From Spinellus fusiger (taxonomy: Eukaryota > Mucoromycota > Mucoromycetes > Mucorales > Phycomycetaceae), in assembly GCA_025094145.1 (NCBI GenBank), contig JALLLS010000008.1, forward strand, positions 248,001 to 312,000: 64,000 bases of DNA, given 5' to 3'. Made by a program: the position numbers and the translations under genes. Position 1 is the stretch's first letter; every line of letters begins with the position of its first letter. This document shows, piece by piece, positions 12,243 to 23,700 of the stretch. The notes under the pieces are model-generated. The model made no database searches. It was not told where the DNA came from and was given only the letters and a program-made list of their open reading frames with translations.

Positions 12243-13601
12243 CAGTGGCACCTAAAAAAAACAATGGACTTTTTTCATGCCCCGGTATAACTCTGTAATA
12301 GGAGATACTTATTCTTTGTCATAAAAACACACATTAAACACACAGTATAGACTTCAAAATTGGATGAAGTATAAAGAAGGTCAACATGATAATAAGTACA
12401 GGTTTATTGGGTGGAAAACTTCAATATTTGGTGTTTTCACTCTTGGCCTCTATCACAGCCTTGCATCTCCGCCCCATACTGGCAATGAAGGTGTCTGTGG
12501 TGTTCTTGGGAATATTCTCCCATTCTTCTAACAAGATCACCTCCAAATCCTGAAGGGAGCTTGCTGAGGTCATTCTCTCCCTGATGGCTCTGTCAAGCAC
12601 CTTCCAAAGATGCTCTATGGGGTTGAGATCAGGGCTTTGTGAGGACCACCCCTCCATAGTGGCAATGGTCTCTTGTGCCTTCCACAACCTGGACTCTTTG
12701 CTCTTGTGGCAGGTGGCGTTGTCCTTTTCAAGAACATAACATACCACTGGATTCAGTACCATGAGTTGAGCCAGCTCAGGGCAGTAGTTATTCTTCAAGA
12801 TTTTAATGTATCTTCTACTGTCTATACTGCCCTTCACGGGCACCAAACTTCCAACACCTTCACTAGAGAAAGAATCCCACAACAGCATACTACCACCACC
12901 AAACTTCATGGTGGGCTTGATGTTCTTTGGGAGCAGCCCCTCCTTCTTTCTTTGCACCACTCTGTTGCAGTTGTTGGTCCTCATCAGTTGGTACTTTGAC
13001 TCATCGGACCAGATGACTTTCTTACAGTCTTCCTCAGTCCAATGGAGGTGGGCCTTAGCCCAAGCAAGCCTCAGCTTCTTGTGTTTAATAGTGAGAGAAG
13101 GTTTCTTAACTACCCTGCAAGAAAACAGGCCAGGCTTCTTCATCAATTTTCTAAAAGTGCTCATACACACTTTGGTGGTCATCTGCTTGCGAAGCTGATC
13201 CATTGTCTGGAATGAGTCTCTTCCCACTTCGCGACTGACCTTTCTCTCGTCCCTCTCCTTCAGAATGGGCTTGTGCCTAGTGCTCTTCTTGGCCTTAAAA
13301 CAGCCAGTTTCCTTATATCTCTTTACGATAAAGGAAACAGACTGCTTACTAACTCCAAACCTAGCAGAAATGGCAACCTGGCTGGTCCCATTTACGGTGG
13401 CCTCGTGAGCAATGAGGCATCGAGTGAAGTCATCTATATTCTTCTTTCTGTTCCCAAGAGGTCTCATGGGTTGTTTGTTGGTGTTAGATGTGGTAAACAT
13501 TATAGTGGAAAAGCAATAAATAAAAAAAATTTAATTAAAAAAATTCACGGGTAAAATTATGGTTTGAATTTGAAATGTCTGTTGTTTTTTGATCCCTACT
13601 G
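12243..13601 (-). mobile_element. Tc1/mariner-like element, family A copy 2 (intact ORF)
   Basis: 1359-bp element between TA dinucleotides at 12241-12242 and 13602-13603. The left end reads CAGTGGCACC and the right end, reversed, CAGTAGGGATC, so the terminal repeats are imperfect, sharing CAGT and a downstream A-rich block. It contains one complete transposase gene and is the only potentially autonomous DNA transposon seen in the window. Confidence 0.9.
12421..13500 (-). CDS. Tc1-like transposase, uninterrupted
   Basis: 359-aa DDE transposase that would cut and paste the surrounding element. N-terminal bipartite helix-turn-helix (about residues 20-120: FTRCLIAHEATVNGTSQVA, then FGVSKQSVSFIVKRYKETG), followed by the catalytic core with Asp in VIWSDES (about residue 167), Asp in [10 protein letters not shown], and Glu in [12 protein letters not shown] count 35 residues between the second Asp and the Glu, one more than classical Tc1 (34). 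No stop, frameshift or intron is visible. Whether the protein works with the imperfect terminal repeats of this copy is unknown. Confidence 0.93.
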   Translation of the reverse strand: MFTTSNTNKQPMRPLGNRKKNIDDFTRCLIAHEATVNGTSQVAISARFGVSKQSVSFIVKRYKETGCFKAKKSTRHKPILKERDERKVSREVGRDSFQTMDQLRKQMTTKVCMSTFRKLMKKPGLFSCRVVKKPSLTIKHKKLRLAWAKAHLHWTEEDCKKVIWSDESKYQLMRTNNCNRVVQRKKEGLLPKNIKPTMKFGGGSMLLWDSFSSEGVGSLVPVKGSIDSRRYIKILKNNYCPELAQLMVLNPVVCYVLEKDNATCHKSKESRLWKAQETIATMEGWSSQSPDLNPIEHLWKVLDRAIRERMTSASSLQDLEVILLEEWENIPKNTTDTFIASMGRRCKAVIEAKSENTKY

Positions 13602-13613
13602 TATCTTATCTTA

Positions 13614-14125
13614 CGCTGATGGGTATGTTGAGCGGGAACGCCAACGCCTCCATAGAGTGCAAAGACTCCTTCAGCAACAGACGATGTATTCTCACTTCTT
13701 CTCCGATCTCTCCTCTACCACCCATTCTAAACCCGTTTAGCAAAGCCAGAAGCTGGTAGTGTAGTTGCCGTATTTATGTTCTCAGGATTGTCCGAGTTGC
13801 TCTAAGTATCCCTCATTGGATTTCGAATCGCCACAGGATGACGGTTATCTTTTTGGTGTCCTATTTTGTTGAACTTATGGCCTTTTGGATGTCTATTCAT
13901 AATTCTCATTTTACCATCATTTCTCATTTTTCATTATTTTTCCTTCATTTGAAGTTTTGTATTCTCTTGTCTTTCTGTCTCTCATTCTTCTGCATTCATT
14001 TTTCACTTTTGTATTTGAAGTGTTTATATGTTTATTCTTATTATTTTTCAACTGATCTCATAGGGTGGCTAAAATGCCCAATGCGCGAATAGCAAACCAA
14101 ACACCAAAAAATAAAAATACTTTGA
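13614..14125 (+). mobile_element. Small retroposon inserted at a Tc1-A end, copy 2
   Basis: 512-bp insertion between perfect 16-bp duplications ACTGTATCTTATCTTA (13598-13613 and 14126-14141). The left duplication overlaps the right end and TA of Tc1-A copy 2. The body is closely similar to copy 1 at 7776-8282 through its whole length. An open stretch near 13630-13735 reads RERQRLHRVQRLLQQQ and could derive from the endonuclease-RT linker of a LINE ORF2; it ends at a stop within 40 codons. Confidence 0.8.
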
Positions 14126-14141
14126 ACTGTATCTTATCTTA

Positions 14142-14655
14142 TTCAAGCCACAGGCAAACTTTGATCCAGTAGCTGCAACGGTGATTGCAGACCCTAAGCT
14201 CCAGCAGGAGTCTTACAGTACCAATGCTACAATGGCCGAAGAGCTCTTTGAGCAAAAAGTGTCCAACATCTGTCTCCGTGCTCCAACTCATTTAGGGTAC
14301 AGCACCGCCACCCTTGAGAAAGAAGCCCTCCAGGTATTTGGGTCTGACTCAGCTATAAAAATAATCGAGGGCGTCAATCAACACACCCAACAAGAATTAT
14401 AAATAGACCAATTTTTGGTCTATTGAAAGCTTGTGGGATTAGGCCCAAACTAATGTCTATGTCTACATTGTCATTTTCTCTCATCTCTCATCTCTCATCT
14501 CTCTCCATTTTTTTCCTTGAATTTCTTTTTTCACTTTTGTATTTGAAATGTTTATATGTATATCCTAATTGTTCAAAAGCTCTCACAGGGTTGTTAATGT
14601 GCCCAATGCGCGAATAGTAACCAAACATCCAAATTAAAAATTAAAAATACTTTGA
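14142..14655 (+). mobile_element. Small retroposon with a different 5' body, tandem to copy 2
   Basis: 514-bp insertion directly behind copy 2, bounded by the same 16-bp duplication (14126-14141 and 14656-14671), so the site was used twice. From about 14440 on it matches the 3' half of the other copies, including the GCCCAATGCGCGAATAG landmark and the TTTGA end. Its 5' part is unrelated to copies 1 and 2 and holds an open frame up to a TAA at 14400-14402 (about 80 codons; FDPVAATVIADPKLQQ, then LRAPTHLGYSTATLEKEA). I do not recognise this protein; it could be part of the parental ORF or a captured host exon. Confidence 0.75.
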
Positions 14656-14671
14656 ACTGTATCTTATCTTA

Positions 14672-14983
14672 AATTATTATGCAGAGTTTTATTATAACTT
14701 ATTGTATTATTGTCGTCTTTGATCTTAGGTATCAAAGGAAATCCGGACAGTTAAACGTGTAGTAGAACTCTGCTCTTTATTCATTCAATTGCGTACTTCT
14801 TTTATACTATTTCTACGCACTACTTTTGCTAACTTATGATATAATAATTGCATTTTCAGGAAGAGCTATCCTTTAGTCTGATTTCGACTGTTCACCTTTT
14901 TTTTCCCAGTTGGCTTCTTCACTAAAGATGTCATTATCCATAAAAGGAAAGTGACATCACGACACTATTCTATTATAACATAG
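14672..14983. other. Spacer without recognised content
   Basis: AT-rich, no reading frame of note, no match to the repeat families described here. Confidence 0.4.
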
Positions 14984-15248
14984 TGACTCGATATAAATAA
15001 TCACTATTTTAAAATGTAGATTTCTTTTCATAGATTCATACTTTTCTTAATAGTCTTATAACTTCATGAGTTCATTAGATATAAATGTAAAACCGCTTTT
15101 ATGTACTATAAATACTATTCTATGTATATATCAAAACTTTCATGGCATTATCTAATGAACTCATGAAGTTATAAGACTATTAAGAAAAGTATGAATCTAT
15201 GAAAAGAAATCTACATTTTAAAATAAAGTGATTATTTATACCGAGTCA
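14984..15248. repeat. Foldback (MITE-like) element
   Basis: About 265-bp near-palindrome. Arms of roughly 100 bp start TGACTCGATATAAATAATCA on the left and end with its reverse complement TGATTATTTATACCGAGTCA on the right; a spacer of about 70 bp lies between. The right terminus is shared with the outer end of the larger inverted repeat that starts at 15229. No coding capacity. Confidence 0.7.
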
Positions 15249-15432
15249 TTTTAATAATAATAAAGATATATAGACTAAGAACTAAAGTACTTTTTTGTAA
15301 ACAACATTTGCAGTAGATCTACCGCTTCCTGGTATTCATGAGTTGTGAGAATCCAAAAGAATCTTAATCCTACTCGTGACTGTGTTTTTTTAAAATTTTA
15401 CGATTTACTAACTCTCAACTTCTCGTTTTTTA

Positions 15433-16760
15433 TGAATACTCTTATTCTTTCGAGGGCATGGCATGTTCTCAGGGTGATCCCTGTTTCTAAGCTTTTCTTT
15501 CGTCGACTCCAGTCAATTATCTCTTCTTTTATTCAACGCCGCATGTTTCCTGTTGTTCGTTACTCTTTTCTTACTGCACCCAAGGGTAAAGGAGGATTGG
15601 GTATATTGGATCCACCTAGACAGCAATTAGCACTGAAATGGCGTTGGCTTGCACCTCTACTTTCACCTCGTGCCAGTGGCTCCTTTGCTACTGTTTATAT
15701 CAGACATGTTCTTCAGTCTCTGTGCAATGTTGGTGACTATCTTATCCCACTTTTCTTTCCGTCTTCTCGCCCTTTCTTTTTGCAAAGTGGCCTCAATTCT
15801 CTAGCCACTTTGCTTAAAGCCATGGATGCCTTGCCCCGGTCTCTCTTTGATTGTTCTCTGTCACCAACCACATGCTTGACTTTACCATTGAAGGATGTTT
15901 GGCAAGTAAACTCAGAGACATTTAAAGACTCTCCTGGATACCGAAAACTTCTGGTCAAAGATGCATTTTTCTTTGATCCATCTCTACAGGGACTTCGATG
16001 GAAGCCAGTAGCAGATTTACAAGTAGCCCCCCGCTTGATTCACCGTCTTCGTCGTGCCCATGCTAGAAGGAAAATTCTCTTAGCTGCTCTGCTAGTGAGA
16101 TGTTGTCTTCCTCCCCTGACGGTTGATTCTGATGAACATAGACCAGGGATCTACGATCTTTGCCCAGTGGTGAGCTGCCTGAAATTAGGAAATATTCCTA
16201 TTCACAAACTGAGCTCTCGCTCTTTCCGTCGCCTGGCTCTGCCTGCTCAAGCAGTTCCTTCCTTCAGCCATCCTCTCACAGCAATACAGTGGAAGGACTT
16301 CTGGCACTTTCAAATACAACACTCGGCGCGCAATGTGTGGTTTCGCCTACTTCATGGTAAACTACCTTGCCGCCAACGACTCCACTCTCTTGTTCCTGCA
16401 GTTTTTGCTTCCAGCTCTTGTCCCTTGTGCAACCACCCTGTTGAAGATCCTCTTCACTTCTTATTCCAATGCCCACCCAAGTGGCAGGTTTGGTTTGATG
16501 TCTGGTCGTCTCAATTTGGACATGCACCTACCTTCTTAACCATTTCCGATGCTCTTTTTGCATTATCTTTTCCATACGAAAATGCACATGAGTCTATGTA
16601 CTCTTGCCAAATCATCAGTTCAATTTTACTAGCCATTTGGAGAGCCCATTGGAGACTTATTTTTGATGATGAGCCTTTTCTACCCCCTGTGGTAGCCCAA
16701 CGTGCAGTCTCTTTGGTGACTACTCTGGCAGAAGAGCAAGAGCTAGACAGTTATCAGTAG
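15433..16760 (+). pseudogene. LINE ORF2 C-terminal fragment
   Basis: About 442 codons without a stop, ending at the TAG before 16761. It starts with the thumb-like region after RT (LILSRAWHVLRVIP), then KGKGGLGILDPPRQQLALKW, the usual LINE motif after RT, and a zinc-knuckle-like CPLCN...H...C (CX2C-X8-H-X4-C) near the C-terminus. The endonuclease and RT domains are missing because of 5' truncation. The open frame runs by chance upstream into the repeat arm to 15345. Its lack of stops suggests a fairly recent insertion. Confidence 0.85.
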
Positions 16761-16883
16761 TTGTTTTATTTTATTTTGTTTCGTTTTATTTTGTCCTTTA
16801 TAGATATATCCTTTTCTCTCGCCCTCCTCCCTCCTTCTGATAGGTTGTGCGTGTAAATAAAATTGAAGTCAGTGACTTCCATA
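15433..16883 (+). mobile_element. 5'-truncated LINE with target-site duplication
   Basis: 1451-bp retrotransposon fragment inserted in the left arm of the inverted repeat. It is flanked by a 19-bp duplication CTCAACTTCTCGTTTTTTA (15414-15432 and 16884-16902). It keeps only the ORF2 region downstream of the RT active site plus a short 3' UTR ending in an A-rich AATAAAATTGAAG stretch. Related to, but clearly diverged from, the full-length LINE at 20575-25854. Confidence 0.88.
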
Positions 16884-17907
16884 CTCAACTTCTCGTTTTT
16901 TAATAGTGACTCGACAAAAGAAATCAGTCTTTTTCAAATTATCTGTTCACTTTCTGAAGTAAATTCTATTAAAAAAAAGTCAAATCGTTCAAAGTTATCG
17001 AACAAAAAACTAGGTGTGAGGCCATAAAAAAATGAAGGAAATGAACGATTATTTGTGGAAATAATGTAATAAGTTGTATCTTAAGATCAAAGTTGACTTT
17101 TCACAGAGACAACTCCCAAAGTCTGTTGTGACATAGCAATCCTTGTGAAGAGATACAGATTATTAACTCACATTACGAGTTTTCTTAGAATTTATTAAAT
17201 CATATTGTAATGATAGACAAGAATGTCTACCTCTCGACTCGGAATACCTAGAGATACTAAGACGTTCAAAACAAAATAGCTAGTCATAGAGGACTCACAT
17301 TCCTTTGTAAATATTATGTATAAATATCGTAGGATAGACCTCTTTAATAAACAATCATCTTCCTTCGTACTTTCTGAATTATATTGTAGAGGCTAAGCTC
17401 GCTCTAAATATTGAAACCGTCAGTATTCCCTTTTCTCTTTTGTATTTTCTGTTTTATCACTATCTCCTTTCCTGTCCCTGTAACACTGTAGGTTACATAC
17501 TCTCTTTTGTCCGTTGTCACTATTGTTGGTGAACACTCTTTGTTCCCCGTTATCACCCTTTCTGAATTAGCAGAAAGACTAATCCGTTAAGTACATGCCC
17601 CGATTCCCTCTTTTGTGTGTGGTCTTTGTGTTGGTAGTCTCTCTCTCGAGTCCTACATACCTCTTAGATCAACCACTGCCTTTAATTATAATATATATTA
17701 AAAAAAACGAGAAGTTGAGAGTTAGTAAATCGTAAAATTTTAAAAAAACACAGTCACGAGTAGGATTAAGATTCTTTTGGATTCTCACAACTCATGAATA
17801 CCAGGAAGAAGCGGTAGATCTACTGCAAATGTTGTTTACAAAAAAGTACTTTAGTTCTTAGTCTATATATCTTTATTATTATTAAAATGACTCGGTATAA
17901 ATAATCA

Positions 17908-18295
17908 TTCACTTTAATACACTCTTTATATCAACTGTAAAAACATAACTCTGATAAGCATTGGCTTGATCCATGAGCCCAAAGGGCTAGCAGTCATGGC
18001 CCGTTACAAAGGACAATTTTTTCCCGAAGCAAAGCGTAGGTCGCAAAAATCCCGCAATGAGCCTAGTGGCTACTAGTTATTATTAAAAAAAAAGTTTATA
18101 TGTAGTGAATACAAAGCCCCTAGTATTCATGTACTATTATATGAACCAATATTCCTTAAAGGTCTATAACAACTGAAGTTTCTTCCTAAACTAAAAAAAA
18201 ACAGTCTACGGAAATAGTTTATTATTCTTAAGATAGTATTTAAAGAACATAGAATCAATTAAACTCTTCATCTTTCAATTCTGAATACATTCATT
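17908..18295. other. Upstream region of the acyl-CoA ligase gene
   Basis: AT-rich, with a short more GC-rich patch near 17965-18070 that I cannot identify. Should contain the promoter of the gene starting at 18296. No other gene seen. Confidence 0.4.
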
Positions 18296-20448
18296 ATGCC
18301 ATACAAATCTCCCCGAGCTTGTGTCTCTATCCCTGAAACTGATCTGTTCAGTTTTCTACTATCTCCAAACACTACTAACAGCCAGGTCTCTCATGACTAT
18401 AAGCTTTTCATTGATGGTCATAATGGGAAAAGCTTAACATTCAATCAGATCAAAGACACTGTCGGCCAGCTGGCTTATGGATTGAAAGAAATCGTGGGAT
18501 TAAAAAAAGGGGATGTTGTTGCTGTATTTGCTCCAAATCAGTACGACCATATTGTTCTCCAGCTTTCGCTAGTTGCGATCAACACAATAGTTACTCCGGG
18601 GTAAGAAAACATTATACTTGACCATTTTCTGACTTTATCATAGTAATCCTGCATATACAGAAGGTGTGTTTATGTTTATATCTGCCCGTTTCTTCGAACA
18701 TCAAAGAAGAATTATAACGATTACATAATAAAAGCACAGCTAATCCTCTTTTTATCTGCCTTATAGATGAGTTTTACCATCAGATTACAAATTCTGGTGC
18801 ATCTACAATTATTACTGTACCTCAGCTATTGCCTGTGTTACTGAGAGTATGCAGTAAAGCAGGTGTAGACAAAAGTCGCATATTTCTATTTGGAAACAAA
18901 CAAGTTGAAGGATGCGATTGTTTCATGTCTCTGGTAAACCCTACCAAAACACTCCGATGCCCTGTACCAGATATTTCCTCAAATGATACTGCCTTTATCT
19001 GCTATTCCAGTGGAACAACGGGTTTATCCAAGGGTGTGATTTTAACTCACAAGAATATCATCACCCAACTTATTATATCATCTGTTGATGATTACACCAC
19101 CGAACAAGATGTCCTTATTGGGCTACTACCTTTCTTCCATATCTTCGGTCTTATCAGTGTTCTATTATCCCCACTTTATAATATGTCACGGGTTGTGATC
19201 ATGTCCAATTTTGAGCTAGAGGTCTTTTGTAGGTTTATAGAGAAGTACAAAGTTACAAAGGCAGCCATTGTACCCCCTATTGGTAAGCGAAAAAGAAAAA
19301 AGAAAAAAAAAAGTGCATTGATGCTGACCTGTTTCATTCTTTTACATGTGCAAATATAGCCGTTCTATTAGCAAAAGATCCCCGAGTAAGAAAGTACGAC
19401 CTGAGTTCTCTTTGTACGATAGGATGTGGTGCTGCTCCCCTAAGCAGAAACCACATTGATGAGCTACACAAAGTAGTGCCCTCTTCATTAATACAAGGGT
19501 AAGTCCACAGTCTATAATAGCCAAAGAATTGACATGAACTAACTCACGTCAATACACAGCTATGGAATGACAGAGACAGCAGGAGGTATTATTATTCAAG
19601 AACCAGAAACAGCTGTGCCTGGTAAGAGAAAGAAGAAATAATGCCTTTTTTGTTTTGTTTTAAACAAACAAAGAGAAAAGAAAAGAATAAAATGAAAAGA
19701 CTAATACTTCAAACAGGTTCAGTTGGTAAATTGCTTCCAAATTGTGAGTGCAAAATTGTCGATAAAGATATGAATGGTAAGAGAATTCATTGTACTGAGT
19801 GTATATCATTTACTCATCAATACTCATTCATTGTATTTTGCTTTACATCCGTAACAGAACTTGGCGATGATCAAGAAGGTGAACTGTTATTTCGTGGGCC
19901 AAGTATCACAAAGGGCTACCTGAATAACCCAGAAGCAAATGCGGTGACATTTACAACTGATGGGTGGCTATGTTCAGGGGATGTTGGCAGATTTGATAGC
20001 AAATTACAACAATTCTTTATTGTTGACCGCATTAAGGAACTTATAAAATACAATGCATACCAAGTAGCACCAGCAGGTATGTTTATTTTTCTCATAAACT
20101 CTGGTCTTATTTAATATCTTACAATTATGTGCTTTAGAGCTCGAGGCACTCTTATTAACACAGGTGGATATTATGGACTGCTGTGTGGTTGGAAGATACG
20201 ATGACATACAAGCAACAGAACTTCCTACTGCATTTGTGGTTCTAAAGGAAAATGTTCAGCCTACAAGTACAAAGGCAAAAGAGATTTATAACTTTGTTGC
20301 TTCTAATGTGGCCAGTTATAAGCATCTTCGTGGTGGTATTCGATTCACCAAGACCATTCCAAAGACTGTTTCTGGTAAAATTTTGAGAAAAGAAGTTAAA
20401 AAATGGATTGCAGAAGAAAAGAAAAATATCAGAGAAGCAAGATTATAA
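18296..20448 (+). CDS. 4-coumarate-CoA-ligase-like acyl-CoA synthetase, probably peroxisomal
   Basis: ANL-superfamily adenylate-forming enzyme that activates a carboxylic acid with ATP and transfers it to CoA. Eight exons: 18296-18600, 18644-18663, 18767-19282, 19360-19498, 19560-19621, 19717-19776, 19858-20076 and 20138-20448. All introns are GT-AG (43-103 nt) and the exons join in frame to 543 aa. Motifs in order: P-loop YSSGTTGLSKGV (A3), PFFHIFG (A4), YGMTETAG (A5), the hinge region DVGRFD...VDRIKELIKY (A7/A8), and the catalytic Lys in PKTVSGKILRK (A10). Exon 2 is a 20-nt microexon encoding most of NPAYTE, a conserved 4CL stretch. The C-terminus ARL is a plausible PTS1 peroxisomal signal. 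Substrate cannot be read from sequence: fatty, jasmonate-precursor-like or phenylpropanoid acids are all handled by relatives. Confidence 0.93.
18644..18663 (+). other. 20-nt microexon of the acyl-CoA ligase gene
   Basis: Bounded by TAG on the left (intron 18601-18643) and GTGTGT on the right (intron 18664-18766). It supplies the codons for N-P-A-Y-T-E across two phase-shifted junctions. Skipping it would shift the frame, so its inclusion is needed for a full-length enzyme. Confidence 0.85.
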
Positions 20449-20746
20449 AGTGTAAAATAAATAAACCACACTTATTTTAACTATCTTTTATTCTTCCTGT
20501 ATTCTATGTGTACGGATGAAAGGTTGTGTAATTCTGTAATTCTGCAGTCCTGTAGTTGTGTAGTCATGAATATATTTTTTTTTTGTATTCTTTATTGACT
20601 AGGCCTACACGTTATGACGTGCGGCACTTAAATAATAATAAAGGTCATGTGGACCGAGCAAAAGGAAAGGAAGAAAGAAACTAGTTAAAATGGATAATAC
20701 ATGAGAAGAAAGAAAGAAAAAGGAAGGAAGGAAGAAAAAGCACACT

Positions 20747-23700
20747 TCAAGACACCATGGAATGCAGAGCCACCACCGAAGAAGAAGCCTTACTCACCAC
20801 AACACCAGGGAGAAAAGGAGCAGAGTCAAAAATAAAAGCCCAGTGGGCACGCCAAATTGCCTGCACTGTAGCAGCCACAACCAGAACACCAAGGTCAGCG
20901 TCTGGCAGGGAGGGAGGACAGCAAGAAGACATCAAAGATTGGACATCTTTGAGACGCCAAGAAGGACACCAACGAGAGAGAACGACACTCCACACACGCC
21001 TCTTCCCAGAACAGAGAAACAGAAAATGATCCTGGTCTTCCACCAAAGCAGAACAGAACAAGCAAAGGGGAGAAGGAAATTGGACAGGCAGGACACGGTG
21101 CATTCTGCTGCGAGTGGGCAAACGACCCCAAAGAGCTTTCCACCAAACAGTACGAGTGTTGTGAGGGATCCGAAGATGCCAGAAACGCTTCCACACAACT
21201 GCAGAAAGAGAATGAGAAGACAAAGGAGGCAGCAAGTGGCGGCGAAGAGAAGAAGTGCGGGCCTTGACCAGACTTTGCTTGTTAATTTGTATGATCTCCA
21301 AAAGAGAAGAAAAGCCAGTGGATGGTGGAGAGGTGGAAGATGCCAGCACAAAGCCAGACAAGAACCACGGCCAGAGCATAATTTTCCCAGAGTCCAGAGC
21401 ACGGAAGAAAGAAAGGATGCGATACTTTGCAAAACCCAATTGCGCGATATGCTTCCGGCATAGACGACCAAAGCTATCCAGTTCGAAAGCGTGGAAGACA
21501 AACACCTTGGCAAAGTTGAGCTTGGGTGCAATAAAAGGCGGAAGGAAACCCAAAACAGTGGACAGAGGCAATGTTAGCAGGGTAGGAGCATCCATACTAA
21601 CATGCATTGGGAGAGAAGACACAGGCAAAGAAGAGCAACCACGATGAATTGGGCGCAGAGAAGACGGACAGTTACGCAGATGGCAAGGAAACAGAAGAGC
21701 GACAGAGGCAGAAGGTGCTTGGAAGTACAGAGGCAGAAGAAAATCTAAGTAGCTACGTACAAAAGAAGTAGTAGTAGTAGACGAAGAAGAAAAAGAAGAA
21801 GAGTTGGTTAAGAGAGGAAGGATCCAACGTAATTGGAGAGCCTTTTGCTGACTGGCAGGGTCTAACAAACCAATGCCACCACGCCTACGAGGTTGGCACA
21901 ACAGATCCTACCCAGGACTACCAAAACCGAGGTTAAGGTATCCACGAACAAGTCCACGGACAGCAGCAAAGAAAGAGATGGGAGCAGGGGTCACATATAG
22001 GACATGCCAGAGAGTGCTGAGGAGCAAGGAATTGGCCACAAGGCTCTTACCCCGAACAGAAAGGTGACGCTGCGACATGATGTTGCATTGCCTCTCCAAC
22101 TTCTCCAGAAGAGCCAAACGGAAGTGATCCAACTGGGTCGGGTGCGACGACAGAGGAAAGCCAAGGTAACGGACAGCATGGACTGCATGACTATCATGGC
22201 GACATGATATGTCAGAGGCATCCAGCACAGGACCCCAGTCGGGAACGAAATGCCCTGAAAGAGCAACCGCGACGGTCTTGCTGAGGTTGACCCGAGCATT
22301 AGATGCCAGGCCAAACACTGAGAGAATCTCAAGAAGAGAAGCGAGCTCACCAGGAGACGAAAGGAAAACCAGAAGGTCATCAGCATAAGCCAATGCCTTC
22401 AAGGGAGGAGGCGGAACCAGAGGAGCAACGGAGGACAACAACGGAGGAACACCAAAACAGAAGCCTCGAAGAGAAGAGGAAGCAAGAATGGTGCGGAGCA
22501 ATGGCTCAAAGGCAAGGTTAAATAAAAGAGGGGAGAGAGGATCTCCTTGTCGCAACCCACGACCCTGAGGGAACGGGAAGGACACAAAGCCATTCACATT
22601 GACGTGAATCTTGGTTGAGAAAAACAACGAGCACACAGTGTCCACAAAGACCACAGGAAAACCAAAACGAGAGAGCACCAAACGAAGATACCCTGGATGT
22701 ACCCGATCGTACGCCTTCTCTTGATCCAGCAAGAGAGCAACACCAGGATCCTTTGCCAATTGGGCATGTTGCATAACAAGGCGCGTTAGCAAACCATTGT
22801 CAGCGATAAAACGATTGGCCATGAAACCCGTTTGATAGGGAGTAATCAGAGGGCCGAGACAAAACCGAAGTCGAGAAGTGATGATCTTGGTAAAGATCTT
22901 AGCATCACAGTTGATAAGTGAAATGGGACGCCAATTCTTCAAAAGAGAAGGGTCACCAGCCTTTGGTAAAAGTACCAACACCGTTTCCAACCAAGAAGAA
23001 GGAAAAACACCAAACAATGCATCCTGATACACCTGTTGAGCCAACTCTTGCACAAAGGAATGTCTGAACAACCTTCTCCACAAGGGATAGGGAAGTCCAT
23101 CCAAACCAGGGCTCGAGTTGCTGGGTGTATCGTTCAAAATAAACAGGATCTCTTCAAGAGTAATCTTGTCAAGCAGAGAGGCAGAAGACGAAGCAGACAA
23201 AAGAGCAGAAGAAGGAATGTTGTTGAGCAAAGACTCACCAGAGACAAAGTCAATGGGGTCCGCAGTGTACAGGTCTTGGTAGAATTGGCGTGCATGCCCA
23301 AGCATATCTGCCATCGAGGAAAAAAGGTCACCAGAAACAGGATCCCGAAGCGAGGTAATGGACTTTGCAGTCGTTCTTTGTTTGATAGTCCTAAAAAAAT
23401 AGGAATTGGATTGCTCGCCCTGTTCACACCACTTGACACCAGCACGCTGGGCAAGATTGGCGGTTCGGGTCTGCTGTAAATTGGCAAGGTCAGCCTCAAC
23501 ACTAGAAAGATCCAGAGAGGGCGACGAAGAAAGAAGTTGGGTGCGAGTACGGTTGAGCTGACGCTCCACTGACCGACAGTGACGTTGATACTTCTTGGCA
23601 TAGGCCAAGGAAAGATGCCTGACGGCTTGCTTGAGCAAATCCCAGCGACAACCAGCAGAGACATCCACAGGAAGAAGAAAGGAGGCACGATCCAGCAGAT

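Larger units (their letters stand above)
15229..17907. repeat. Large inverted repeat with about 205-bp arms
   Basis: Arms 15229-15431 and about 17701-17907 are reverse complements with a 3-nt indel. The interior, apart from a later LINE insertion, spans about 16903-17700 and has no recognised gene. The outer termini are the same 20-base motif that ends the foldback at 14984-15248, but in inside-out orientation. It may be the flank of two solo MITE ends or a composite hairpin element; the sequence does not decide. Confidence 0.65.

Noticed and set aside
20762..21463. Long plus-strand frames across the LINE (233 and 130 codons)
   Set aside because: Antisense shadows of ORF2 with low-complexity Arg/Lys/Thr composition.
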